Source: Albugo candida (taxonomy: Eukaryota > Oomycota > Peronosporomycetes > Albuginales). From it: a DNA stretch of 64,000 nucleotides. The notes beneath the pieces were generated by a model. The model made no database searches. It saw only the letters and a program-made list of their open reading frames with translations, and had not been told where the DNA came from. Shown here piece by piece: positions 9,847-21,833 of this stretch. The stretch is from positions 62,001 to 126,000 of the forward strand of contig JBDOQK010000008.1 of NCBI GenBank assembly GCA_040437565.1, given 5' to 3'. The position numbers and the translations under genes were made by a program. The first letter of the stretch is position 1, and each line of letters begins with the position of its first letter.

Positions 9847-12800
9847 ATGAATTCTGTTGATGAAAAAGCAAAAATGTCAATCGCTGAAGATCCTCACGAA
9901 AGCTCAGAAGTCTCTCGGTCTGGAATGGAAGAAGCGACGAGAAAGTCGTGTGTGGTACAGGCAGTTGATTCTGATTCAGCAATGTATCCTCGGCTTCCTT
10001 CCCCGTTTTCCGAATTCGACGATACAACACAAGAAGATGTCACAGGGATTGATATGTCGCAACAGAATGAGATATTTCCCGTTATTCCACACATTGATCG
10101 AGCTGAAGCCGCGAGTGCATCACCTTTCTCGAGTCGCTCGGAGCCACGTAGACGAGATGTGATTCGTCGCAAGAATAGACGAAGATCAAGCACAGAGCTT
10201 TTGCATGCATTAGAACGGAATAGCTCGATTATGGCCGAGGATACTGGCGTATCTTCCCCCAAAATGTCAAAACTGCGGGCTGAAAAATTACAAAGTGAAA
10301 AACTGAAATTGTTCAATGCGCATATGGTACGTTATATCACACAAAACTCTGACGATATGTTGCTCATTACCTCGTGATCCATAGCATTACGCGCACAGAC
10401 GCATTCGTGTGTATTTGGAATCTCTTTTTGATGCTTCGGACCGCGCTCTGTTGGATACTAATCAAGTTCAGAACTCGGAGGCTGTGACTATCCTCTCCGA
10501 AGCAACCTTTTTCACATTGAATCACATTCTCGAAAGTCTCAAACACCGCAATATAAATGGCTTCAATTATGAAAACCTGGTCAAGGTAAAATGCATTCCG
10601 TCAACCACAAGTGAGATCCACTCGAAATTCAGTTGGCGTGCGAATAATCACAGTCTTCAGTGGTACGCTGGAACAGTGTGTAGGAAGCATTTGTGCCACA
10701 AACAAATGGCACGCGAAATGCAAAATCCACGCGTTTTACTTTTGGCTGGAGGGATCAGTTACGATCGGACATTCAGTACTGGACGATTGACGTCTTTAGA
10801 TACTTTGCTGGAGCAAGAGCGTAGTTATATGAGCATATTAGTCGGAAAAATCTCTGCGCTGCAGCCCGATTTGATATTTGTGGGAAGAACTGTATCTCGC
10901 GTTGCACAGGAAATGCTACGCGAACGCGGCATTTCAGTCGTTCTCAATGTGAAGCGCTCGACACTTGAGCGTATTGCACGACACACTGGCGCCAAAGTGT
11001 TATCATCGACCGATCACGTAGACCAAGCAGATCCAAATCACGTAATTGGAACATGCAACAGCTTTGTCGCGAGGACGGTGACACCGAGCGCGAGTGCGAC
11101 ATCGAAAATTTCTCCCGAGAATGGAGGTATCAATGCCCAGCGACCGCGAGTCGAGACATATCTTTACTTAGATGGCTGTCACCCTCACGATGGGTGCACA
11201 ATCACAATCTCGGGGCCGGAACGCAACATGTTGGAAATGCTCAAACGATCTTTGTACCACATCCTGCGCATCGCGTATGAGATTCTGCTTGACGCTAAAA
11301 TATCATCCGATTTGTGTATACATCCTCAGTTTCTGGAGCATGTTGGCGTATCTGGACGAAATGGACAATTGATTACGTGCACGTGCTGCCATCTTCGCGT
11401 GAATGATGACGGAAGCGGTAAGCAGCCAAAGTATGTGCAATGTATGTTTGCGAGAGAGTTAGAGCTACAAATCGAACAAGCTGGTGATATGGCGCTGGGG
11501 AACTTTATCTTGCAGGAAATCAATGGCCTGGACAAGAAATGCCCGGTACATTTGCGTCTCGTATTTCGAACTGTATTGTATTGATACTGAGCGCTGATTG
11601 TAGAACAACAAGTGTGCGTACTCAATGGCTGACCATATAAAAAGCTTCACGGCGGGATCGCGCACTCTTGTCGTCTCGTTCGAACAAGTTCCAGATGCCA
11701 ATGCGTCGAGTCTACCGTCTTCAGAACTCGTTACGATGGAATCGAGTCGACAAGAAAGTGGAGAACCCAACTTGTCCAAGCAAGAGATCGATTCGAATGT
11801 ACCGCTGGTGTCATTTTGGAGATGGTGTCAGCAATGTGACACTTTGGTAACTCCAGTCACGCTCTTGACTAGCGCGTTTTTGTACAAATATTCGCTGGCT
11901 CGTTTTCTGCTGATTTGTTTCATGGACCAAAGCGAGTATAAAGTTTGGATTTCCGATCAGCTGGAGTATACGCAGTGTCCGCACACTTGTGAGCAGCATG
12001 TCATGTTCTTCAGCACAGGACGATGGGTACTGCGTTGGGATGTATGGCGTCGGGAATTACTCGAGCTCGGTGGAGTATGCAATCGGTCTATTGTCGAGCA
12101 GAGACGTTTTGACACTGACAATATGACTTGGAAGATGAAGAGGATATATAACAGCATGACTGAGCAACGTCAAAAGCTTGAGTTGGCTCTTACAGAATTG
12201 GAAATTGAAATGAAAAGCAAAGTGAGACATCTTTGCGACTTTATCGACTCACTGAGCGAGAATGAAGCAATTCGGGCTCAATGTTTGCTTGAAGTGGTCT
12301 GCATGCAAAAGACCATTCATATGAATCAGTTGTTGTTTCGGTACAGAATTGATAGCATTTTTTGTGAAGAAGAAGTACTTTCGTGGCCGCTTCTTCGACG
12401 TCTGCGGAAGGCATATAATACCGTCAAAGTGGACATGTACAAGAGCGCATGTAGACAATGTTACGCCTTTGTGCAACTTCAAAAAATGATCAAGTATCAT
12501 ATCTCGGCACTTTGTACCTCCAGCTCTTTTTCTTCATCGTCACTTCCAGCAAAATTTGGTGTTTTCCTTCAGCTGATGCAATCACAAGCGCATATCCTTC
12601 GTTCTCCGCTGGTATCTCCACGAACTCGGTCGGAAAAATGCAATGTGACAGCTGCCTCTGTTGACGAGCTGTTGGATGAATCGAGCATCTTACCGCTTGC
12701 GCAATCTGAGCATATGTTGCATATTGTCGATGCAGAGTCGGACGACAAGGAGCGTCCGCTAATGGTCGAAAATACGCAGTCCACTGAGATTTTGTATGAG

Positions 12801-14397
12801 GAATTTGAGCTCACAACACTGACGCCATCGACTGTCAAGTTGGAAGTGGCTGCTACTCAAAGCATAAAGGTTCGTGCTACATCGTTTATAATCCTTCTGC
12901 TCAAAGTAATGACCACTTTTAGACCACTGCTGGCTGGCGTCTACGAGGACTGGACATGCATCGTATCATTGGAGACTACGAAATTGACAAAGATCTCCAT
13001 ATTGATTTACCAGGCATGCTACTTGATGGCCATACAAGTTTACTTCTTCAAAACCAACCAGCTGAGTATATATTTGTGAATGAGAGCATTCCAATCACAT
13101 TTGTGGCTCTGATGCTGTCGTCCAAATCGTACGAAGAAGCGCTGGATGGATGGAAGTTATCAATACACCACGAGAATACGGTCAATTTCGTAGAAAATGC
13201 GGCTGATGAAGATGCAAGTAGTATCTCATCGAATTGGATTCAGTCGGCTTTTGCATCCAGCAAAGCTGCAAATGTGTTTCGCTACGTCACGGAGGAGACG
13301 CCGATGCATTCTCATGTAATGGAGTACATACTTCCTCCTCAGCAGGTTTATTCTTCATCTTCATCGGCTTGGGAGTTCTCTTGTACGGCATACTTTCCCC
13401 TTCAGGTGAGCGCTAAAGCAAATCCTTTGAATGGCTTAATGTCAAAGAGTATTGCCCGTATAGTTTCAAATATTGCGAGATCTCATGTGTGGAAGCCATG
13501 AAGACTTTGTGTACTCTTTAGCTCACGTGGATGAATGGGACACAAGCGGTGGAAAGTCTGGGGCTTCTTTCTTCCGTTCAATGGATCATCGATATGTCGT
13601 TAAACATATCACAGCGACAGAGTTTCAGGTACGATCGAAATTATCTCATTGTCGTTTTCTAATGTCAATTTGTACCATAGAGTTTCTTGGAGGTTGCTCC
13701 TTTGTATTTCGGCTATTTTGGCACATTGTATTGCGAGCAGAAAAGCAGTTTTCTCGCTAAAATCTTGGGACTTTATCATACCGCAATTGTGAACAAAGTA
13801 GCGGGGAGTCGACTGATACAGCATATTATTGTCATGGAGAATGTGATTGATGACGACACAATCACTCGGCTGTACGATTTGAAAGGCAGCACGAGAAATC
13901 GTTACAGCGTCAAATGCGATAAAACATTGGATTCCTTCACAGTATTGTTGGAAAGCGGCGAAATGTCTTTGACATCCGATCTGCAAGTACTCTCAGCGCA
14001 TCACTCAGTCTTAATGGACGGCAATCTTTCCGAGTACACTGGCGGCCATCCGCTCGGAATGATACAAAAAGACTATGAGATATGGTGGCAATCCGTGCAA
14101 AGCGATGTTCAATTTCTTTCTTCTGTGAATGTAGTGGATTATTCTATGCTACTGGGCTTCTCCGCATGCGGGAAAAACGCGCAAACATGCCGAATTGTTG
14201 TGGGTATCATCGACTATTTACGTCAATTTGATTTGATGAAAAGAATGGAAAGTGTTGGGAAATCAGTAAGCATGATAACTGGACAATCGTCTCCAACTAT
14301 CATAGAACCAACACAGTACGCAAAGCGATTTTTAGAGGCAATGCAGCGATATGTAATGCCTGTTCCGTTGCATGCATTTAGGAGTCAGGAGGAATAA
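9847..14397 (+). CDS. FAB1: Fab1/PIKfyve-type phosphatidylinositol 3-phosphate 5-kinase, no FYVE domain
   Basis: Large multi-exon gene. After a Ser-rich, basic N-terminus comes the Cpn60/TCP1-like chaperonin domain (PRVLLLAGGISYDR, LDTLLEQE, VSRVAQEMLRERGISVVLNV, LERIARHTGAKV), then the Fab1 cysteine/histidine-rich region (CPNNKCAYSMADH), a long linker and the C-terminal lipid kinase. Kinase landmarks are the glycine loop GGKSGASFFRSMDHRYVVKH with its ATP-binding Lys, the DLKGSTRNR motif, NVVDYSMLLG, GIIDYLRQFDLMKRME and the specificity-loop EPTQYAKRF. The enzyme makes PI(3,5)P2 on late endosomes or vacuoles. No FYVE zinc finger is seen, as in plant FAB1C/D. Introns at 10325, 11541, 12869, 13406 and 13629 restore frame, for example FPLQ|FQILRDLMCGSHEDF. 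Confidence 0.92.
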
Positions 14398-14464
14398 ACG
14401 AACTAATAATCGTATCTATTGCATACCGAACCGAACGTAAGGAGTAATTCCTAAAACGACACGC

Positions 14465-15783
14465 ATGGCTGGATTTTTGGATTTGGATGTCAATCGAGCC
14501 AACTATCGCGCTTGTGTGCAGTATCAGTCGACTGAAGCATTATATGGTCTTGCGTGGTCCAACAGGCCCAATGACTTGAGACTAGCTGTCTCCACATTTG
14601 CCCAGGGAGTTTACGAGAACAAGCTCAAGGTGAGATTCTCACAGCGCTCTTTGAAGTAAAGCGCTTGAATTATATGAAGGTCCTGCAACCGAATGAGACG
14701 AAGATGATTCAAGTTTGTGAAGTGGATCATCCGTACCCTCCAACTAAAGTGATGTGGTCACCACATCATTTCCAAAATACTGTGCCTACAGATCACATCG
14801 CTACAAGCGCAGACTACTTGCGTCTTTGGAGTGTTACGGATGGAGGGATCGCTCTGCGTGCCGTCGTATACACTGTAAGATTTCTTGTATTGTACCCTTT
14901 CGATTTGATTGTGATAATTCTGTAGAAATCAGAATACGCGACATGCGCGCCTTTGACTTCGCTTGATTGGAATCAGGCGCAACCGGAGATGATAGGGACA
15001 TCCAGTGTCGATACGACATGTACCATTTGGGATCTTAATGTAGGTAAATTGATACTTCATCAGCTTCATAAAGCGTTTGTTAATGTCATTCGAGATCATA
15101 GAATATCACCGCTCCGAAGCAGCAAATTATAGCGCATGATGATGAAGTGTACGACATGGCTTTTTCGAATAATCCACACATGTTTGGCTCAGTTGGAGCT
15201 GATGCATCGCTTCGATTGTTTGATCTTAGGTGAGTCATTGACCTTGTTTTAAATGTGGATCAAGATTTATTCCAAGTGTATATGTAGAGCACTAGAGACT
15301 AGTTCGATCCTCTACGAGTCTCGTGATCGAAAGTCCTTACTCCGAATCGCATGGAATCAGCTCGATGCCCAGTACGTAGCAGCGATTCTCGAAGAAAGCT
15401 CCCATGTTGTTGTGCTCGATCTACGCAATACATCTTGTCCAGTATTTGAGTTGAGTCAGCATAGTAATTTCGTAAATTCCATCGCCTGGTCGACACATTC
15501 TCGTCATCATCTGACAAGCGCGGGGGAAGATTGCCTTGCAATAATATATGATCTCTCGGGCTCATCTTGTTCAAGTGGGGATGTTTCACTCTCCAACAGC
15601 TATGGTAGTAAAAGCGATGTGAAGTATTCTACTCAGATTGAAGACTCCAACGTTTCAGGAGCGATCCCCACATCTGTCCTATTCCGCACGCAAAGTCCGA
15701 TCAATCAGATACGTTGGAGTTCGGGACGGCCAAATTGCGTCAGTATCGCCGAGGATCATCAAGTCTACGCCATAGAATTATAG
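14465..15783 (+). CDS. DCAF7: DCAF7/WDR68 (HAN11/TTG1-type) WD40 protein
   Basis: Clear orthologue of the conserved WD40 adaptor DCAF7/WDR68: [102 protein letters not shown] and [19 protein letters not shown] all align with family blades in order. The protein scaffolds DYRK-family kinases and CUL4-DDB1 ligases in other eukaryotes. Four short introns are needed. The first is only 32 nt (14630-14661, GTGAGA...AAAG) and carries an in-frame TAA, so it must be removed for the propeller to continue. The start ATG 14465 lies 67 nt after the Fab1 stop. Confidence 0.93.
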
Positions 15784-16333
15784 TTCCCCGACAAACTCAT
15801 CATTCCGTGCGATACAATATGAAGCGTGGCGCAGCGACAAATCAAAGGTGAAATTGTCTAAGAAGTGTTATATATAGACCATTTTCGAGTATGGCAGTGG
15901 TCAGTGACGCAGTGTGAGCACTCTACATTAATTTAGTGGTACCGAAAGGGATATTGGATGTTTGTTGGAAGCTGTAGGAGCAATAGCAAAATACTATAAG
16001 GTCATACATCGCTTGCATGTTGAGCAATCGGCTTCCAACAAGTATCATGCTAGAACGGCACTTAAGCGAAGATAAAAGGTACTAAACACTTTCACCCATG
16101 AAAAATGGCTCAAAGTCGTCGAGAGCAACTTGAACAATGGCGGCGTGAACGCGAGCGTATGCAACTAGAACGACGAGAAAATATCGCTANNNNNNNNNNN
16201 NNNNNNNNNNNNNNNNNNNNNNNNNNNNNNNNNNNNNNNNNNNNNNNNNNNNNNNNNNNNNNNNNNNNNNNNNNNNNNNNNNNNNNNNNGATAAAAGGTA
16301 CTAAATACTTTCACGAAATTACATCCATGAAAA
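15784..16333. other. Intergenic with assembly gap 16190-16289 and unmerged contig end
   Basis: Holds no recognised gene. A 100-N gap lies at 16190-16289. The 119 nt before it (16071-16189) match the 129 nt after it (16290-16418), differing by a C/T change and a 10-nt insertion (GAAATTACAT) in the downstream copy. The upstream copy repeats the promoter and first codons of the Aurora kinase gene, so the ATG near 16105 is not a separate gene. Confidence 0.8.
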
Positions 16334-18252
16334 ATGGCTCAAAGTCGTCGAGAGCAACTTGAACAATGGCGGCGTGAACGCGAGCGTATGCAACTAGAAC
16401 GACGAGAAAATATCGCTACAATAAGCTCCGCAAAAGCTTCCTTTTCTTTTGTGACACGCCGTGTACCAATCCAGGTGACTCCTTCTCAGAAAAATGACCC
16501 CCCTGGTCGGAGTGTACATCGTAAAGGTCTACGGACAAATCATCATCGGATGTAAAGTGTGTTGGTTATCCAGCCTTTTTTCATTCGGTTCTTGGGTGAA
16601 TTAGCTAATCAAATGTATGTAGATCATCAGAGACAAATGAACTGTCTGATAGCAATAGGAGCGCTTTATCCGATGCGTCGATAAAGAAGAGGCGAAAGAG
16701 TTTCTTGTCGCCGATACAAGACAATATAGCACTTGCTGGTGGAGCCAAACGCGTTCTGACACCGTCAGGGGATGACACAGCCTCCACTAATGTGATAGAT
16801 GGCGAAGAAATAAGCGAGCGAGTTGTGGCCGATATGCCAGATGATCGTCTTATAAATGGAGAGAATCTGATTGGGCAAGAGGATAAGATACGTGAATTTG
16901 AGGAAAGAGATGTCTCGGCTGATAAGAGTTTGGAAAGTGTCTCAATCACACGTTTACGGGAGTTTCGTGAAAGTAGAGAGAGTTACAACAGTGATAGACT
17001 CAGTGAAAGGCGATTTTCATCGTTTGGATCGATACACAAGTCCGAGGGACCACTACGTGTTGTCAGCAGCATCGACCAAGTTGATGAAGAAGACGACGAA
17101 GATGATGAAGACGATGAAACGGGATTTATCGCAGCGATGGAGGAGTTTGAGGAAATGTTACCACCAACGAGTAGGTCCTCGATCCTTGATCATAGTGATA
17201 TAACCGACACTGAAACCAATTCTTTCCGAATTACACCAATGTCCTCGTTCTCATCGATTGAGAAAACCCTTACTGAATATCGAAGACGATCATCTATAGA
17301 TTCTCATCAAAAGCAGCACACTCCTCAGCGCGACTGGTGTTTGGATGACTGGACTATAACAAAAAGTATTGGTAAAGGCAAGTTTGGAAATGTTTATTTG
17401 GCGAAGCAAAAGTTTAGTAACGCGACAGTAGCGCTGAAGGTTCTCTTTAAATCGATGCTCATCAAAGACGGCGGAGGCGGTATCTGCAATTTGAAGCGGG
17501 AAGTCGAAATCCAGTCACGTTTGCAGCATCCCAACATTCTTAAACTGTATGGGTACTTTCAAAACGAGACTCATGTTCACTTGATCCTTGAACATGCTCA
17601 AGGAGGCGACTTTTACAAACATCTGAGGAAGCATGGGTATTTTGACGAGGCTCAAGCTGCTTCATACATTTATCAAGTTATAGACGCTTTGGAATATTGT
17701 CATCAGTGCAACGTCATTCATCGCGATATCAAGCCTGAGAATTTGTTACTCGATCCAAAGAACCGTATCAAGCTGGCTGATTTTGGGTGGTCGGTGATAG
17801 CAATGGCACCGTACCAAACCCGGCACACATTTTGTGGCACGCCATATTATATGAGTCCGGAGATTGTTGATGGGAAACCTTATGACCATCGTGTAGACTT
17901 GTGGAGTATTGGTGTGCTGACATATGAGCTTTTGATTGGCAAGACCCCTTTTGAGAATAAAAACCACATGGAGATGTATGAGGATATCAAAAGTGCGAAA
18001 TTCACTTTTACAAATGGACCGAAAGAGCCAAAGCCCAACAAGGCCATGGAAGGGAATTCACTGATCGACTCGACGGACGATCCATTTTGCTCAGGAGAGG
18101 ACAACCACAAACATGAGATTGCAATATCAGCTGAAGCAAAAGACTTTATTCGTTCATTTCTTCAGACAGATCCAATGAGTCGGATGGCATTGACCGATGC
18201 GAAGAAGCACCCGTGGATGGTGATTCAGCATCTTAACTCTGATCGTCGCTGA
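16334..18252 (+). CDS. AURK: Aurora-type serine/threonine kinase, divergent activation segment
   Basis: Two exons (16334-16526, 16631-18252) joined by a 104-nt GTCTAC...ATCAG intron give 604 residues. The N-terminal 310 residues are low-complexity and include an acidic run (EEDDEDDEDDE). The kinase domain has GKGKFGNVYLA, the Aurora-typical VALKVLFK with catalytic Lys, HRDIKPENLLL, and the Aurora-typical ADFGWSV. The activation segment reads RHTFCGTPYYMSPE, whereas canonical Aurora kinases have CGTLDYLPPE, so the P+1 loop is generic in type. A roughly 35-residue insertion (NKAMEGNSLIDS...) lies in the C-lobe before AEAKDFIRSFLQTDP. Aurora kinases control spindle assembly and cytokinesis. The start follows MAQSRREQLEQWRRER, a likely coiled coil. 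Confidence 0.85.
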
Positions 18253-18747
18253 TTAGTTGCACTGTTAGTGTGTACCATATTCCAATTTCAACAACGTTAA
18301 CATCAATACGAATTGGGTTCAATCTTACAGGCATTCGGTAGCACTATGTTCAGAGTACAAGCATGTATGCGTTACGTGATGTCATCGAGGTTCAAATTCT
18401 TCCACAAGAGCCTTCAATTTGATTTCCTGACACCAGAAGGATCACNNNNNNNNNNNNNNNNNNNNNNNNNNNNNNNNNNNNNNNNNNNNNNNNNNNNNNN
18501 NNNNNNNNNNNNNNNNNNNNNNNNNNNNNNNNNNNNNNNNNNNNNCGTCGCTGATTAGTTGCACTGTTAGTGTGTACCATATTCCAATTTCAACAACGTT
18601 AACATCAATACGAATTGGGTTCAATCTTACAGGCATTCGGTAGCACTATGTTCAGAGTACAAGCATGTATGCGTTACGTGATGTCATCGAGGTTCAAATT
18701 CTTCCACAAGAGCCTTCAATTTGATTTCCTGACACCAGAAGGATCAC
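18244..18747. repeat. Unmerged contig ends (202 bp) around gap 18446-18545
   Basis: Positions 18244-18445 and 18546-18747 read the same and flank a 100-N gap. The copy includes the last codons of the Aurora kinase and its 3' flank, so the second occurrence of the stop codon region is artefactual. The remaining sequence to 18983 shows no gene. Confidence 0.85.
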
Positions 18748-18983
18748 ATCGAAAGTGATGGTCACATTTGTAAAAGTCATTGGAAGGAACGTTACATGCA
18801 TTATTCTCTATATAACAAGATATATAACTCGCTAGAATCTGAGTTAGCAACAGCAAATCTTAAATTAGACTTGATCGTGAAGCGCATTTCGGGCTGTGTC
18901 GCAAAAAAGTGGTAGAAGGGAAGTGAAGTACACGGTGTATACGTTCACTTGGCCAATTGCATGCTTGTATAGCACACCCATAA

Positions 18984-21670
18984 ATGGTCGCCTTGCCTGC
19001 AGTTACGATTCATGCAAACGCAAGTGGCAGTTCTTCAACCGAAGATATCAAGAACCGTGACTCGCATTATTCAAACATCACGTGTGTCGAATCTACACAC
19101 AAGTCAGACTCGTTGTTATGTCAAGTAGAACCGAATGCACCATCTGTAGTTGCTGAAAATGGTCGCGATATAAAAACGGAAAGATCACAGAGGGAAGAGG
19201 AGTTTAGAATGCAGTCAATAGATTTTCGAGAAATGGAAACGGTAGAGATACAGATGAACGGACTTTGCGCAAATAAAATAAACTTACGAGCATCACCCGA
19301 ACGTAAGAATATGTACGCTCATGATTCGCTTAATTCCGAAAATGCAAGGTGGAAAGGTATGCCTTACAGTAAACTCGAGGATACAGAGCAGTCCGAGGCG
19401 GAAGAAAATAATTGGGAGTGTGGAGAGTCGATACAGCGGGAGTTTGTCGCTCCAAAGTTGAATATTGGAAAAGTGTGTGCGACCGAAGAGACTGGAGAAA
19501 GTATTACCGATCGGACACAAAAGGAATGCAGCAAGGGCGCTATTTCAGGTGAGGAACAAGATTGCTTGGAGCTCAAAAGCCATCAAAATGAGAAAAATTG
19601 GGGCTTGGAACAGGGAAATGAGTTTTTTCGGACAGAAAAATGCGCGGAAGAATACAACTCCTCCGACTCCGAGAGCGGTTGCTGGACGTCAGACCCAAAA
19701 GCTTTCATCGCTGATATGAACAGCAAAGTGCGTGACAACAGATCTGCATTGGATACTGTGCAGCCGTTAGCATCAAATCGGGATCGTTCAAGCGTTAAAG
19801 CGGACAAGTTAGGCATGACGGTGACGAATAAATATATCCGGAAGGCGCCAAGAACGAAAGCTCGAGGTCGAAGATTCACAGCTGTGAGTCGTAAACGAAA
19901 ACTTTTGCATCGGTCTGAAAGCTTCGATCGTATAGAACAACCACCTCGTCCGGATGTCCGCGTCAACGATAGAGAAGATAATCAGGCAGATTTGAAAGAT
20001 ACAGAAGGAGTCAATACCGCTGCTTTGACGGCTGGTTCACCTATCACGAAAACAGCAACGGGTCTGCATCCCATCACGAAAGGAAAAGAAACATGGTCAT
20101 GGGACAACTTTACAGAATTATTCGATCCGCTCACGAAGGAATCAATCGATTATTTGGCTCAAAGTCGATGTAAATGTGCAGACGCTGTGCGCATATACCA
20201 CAAGCTTTACCCTCAAAGAATTTTAAGGACGGATGAAGATTCAATTTGTAGGCAAATTCTCGCAACACACGTCTCCAATCGCCAGGATCGGATGAGTAAT
20301 CATCGTATCAGTGTCAGAGGCAGACACTATCATGATATTTGGGACGAAGAGGATTTTTTATCGCGACAGCAAAAACTTCAAGAGCAAGTTGGACCAAAAC
20401 AAACAATCCCATTCAGTAAGGAACATGTTCTCTCATCGAATCGGCTATTGGTACATGGATACAATGATGAGTGCTTTCGCACATACATTGCGCAATTAGA
20501 ATCAGCTGTTGGGAAGGGCAATGTCACAAACAGCTCGCATGCGCCTCCGATCAATGTGCAAAGTTGGCACGCAGCTGCGTCCGGAAAAGTCAGACTCCAA
20601 ACTCAAATTGTATGTATCTTCATTTTGATGCTACTGCAGCCTGAGTCGACTGAACTTTCTCATGATTACAGTATCCTTATGACGTCGTGCATCCAGCAGC
20701 CGTAAATATATGTCACAAATCGTACCATTCACGAGATGCTCCTATTCAGACCTCAAAGACAAGCCCCGATCGTCGGAGAAAGAAACCGTTTCCAGATACA
20801 ACCATAGAGGCGCAGCGAGCTGAAGAGCTCAAACTAAGCGCACAGGCGTCCGTATGCGACGATACAGAGTCGACGGAGTCTGAATTCCCCGAAGAAGATG
20901 AGCTTTTCAGAGGTTTGTATGCATCTCAATGCAAATTGATGTCGCTTTCGATGGTGAATTGGCGGAAGACAACGCGATTATTGGAACGATGTGCATCTCA
21001 TCGTAAATGCCAATCAATTTTGGATCAAGCCGAGCTTTCTAAACGGCAACTGGAAGCTCTTTATTTGCATCTATATCCTCCGAAATCCGAGAAATTAGAC
21101 AATCATAGTTTGGATGCAATTGCCTCTGCACAATCTTTAGAGATACAAAAGATCCGATCACGTCGAAGCGATTTATCAGAGCATTCCGTCGTGGATGTCA
21201 TCCGTTATGTATTGAAAACAACTCAGTGTAAAGGAATCGAAGCTATCGCGGTCGAAGGATCGATCCTCTTTGCGATGCGTGTGCAAATTGGAGACGAAGT
21301 CGATGTGATCGATCAACACGGCCGATGGAACCAAGGAACTGTCCTGGATAGTCATGAGACTGGCAATATCGCATTACGTCACTTGAAATTCCGGCTTTCT
21401 TGTTGGGGCGATTGCTACGCTGAATGGATTATGGCTACGGATGCTCGTATTCTGCCGCGAGGAATAGCGACCGTAAATGAGAATTTCCCGATTTGTTCAA
21501 TTCCCGGGAGTCACACAATCACACTTACTCTGCAGCACGCCATCGCATTGGAGAAATCTTTTAAAAAAAGAAATGCATTGAGCTCTGCCGCAATGAATCG
21601 ACTAAAAGAATCGATATTCCCAGAGTTGCCCATTTCAAGTAAGCCCAAACGAAAGAAGAAATGCAAGTGA
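18984..21670 (+). CDS. Tudor-like domain nuclear protein, otherwise unrecognised
   Basis: Two exons (18984-20609, 20672-21670) with a 62-nt GTATGT...ACAG intron give 874 residues in phase. The first 340 residues are charged and low-complexity. A conserved-looking block follows (WSWDNFTELFDPLT through VHGYNDECFRTYIAQLE). The second exon carries VQIGDEVDVIDQHGRWNQG and, about 40 residues later, WGDCYAEWIMATDARILPRG, which match the strand pattern of Tudor/chromo-barrel domains (as in PHF20) that read methylated histones. The C-terminus is basic (KPKRKKKCK), a likely nuclear signal. The whole architecture is not one I recognise. A role in chromatin is inferred from the single domain. Confidence 0.7.
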
Positions 21671-21833
21671 CATTGGAATGTATCAATCCGATCATCATGG
21701 AAACTCGCCCGATTCAGAAATTGCGGCTAGTACATACGCTCCAAAAGTATCATTATTTAGCAATCACATTGGTCATGGAGCCGAAAATCAATTCGATCGA
21801 AATGTACTTTCAACGCAAACGGAGCGAAATCGG

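Noticed and set aside
9579-9850. Open frames upstream of Fab1 (a possible longer N-terminus).
   Set aside because: One has no ATG, the other no family match, and neither is in phase with the Fab1 start without an unsupported intron.
16105-16189. Separate short gene starting MAQSRREQLEQW before the gap.
   Set aside because: It is the duplicated first codons of the Aurora kinase gene.
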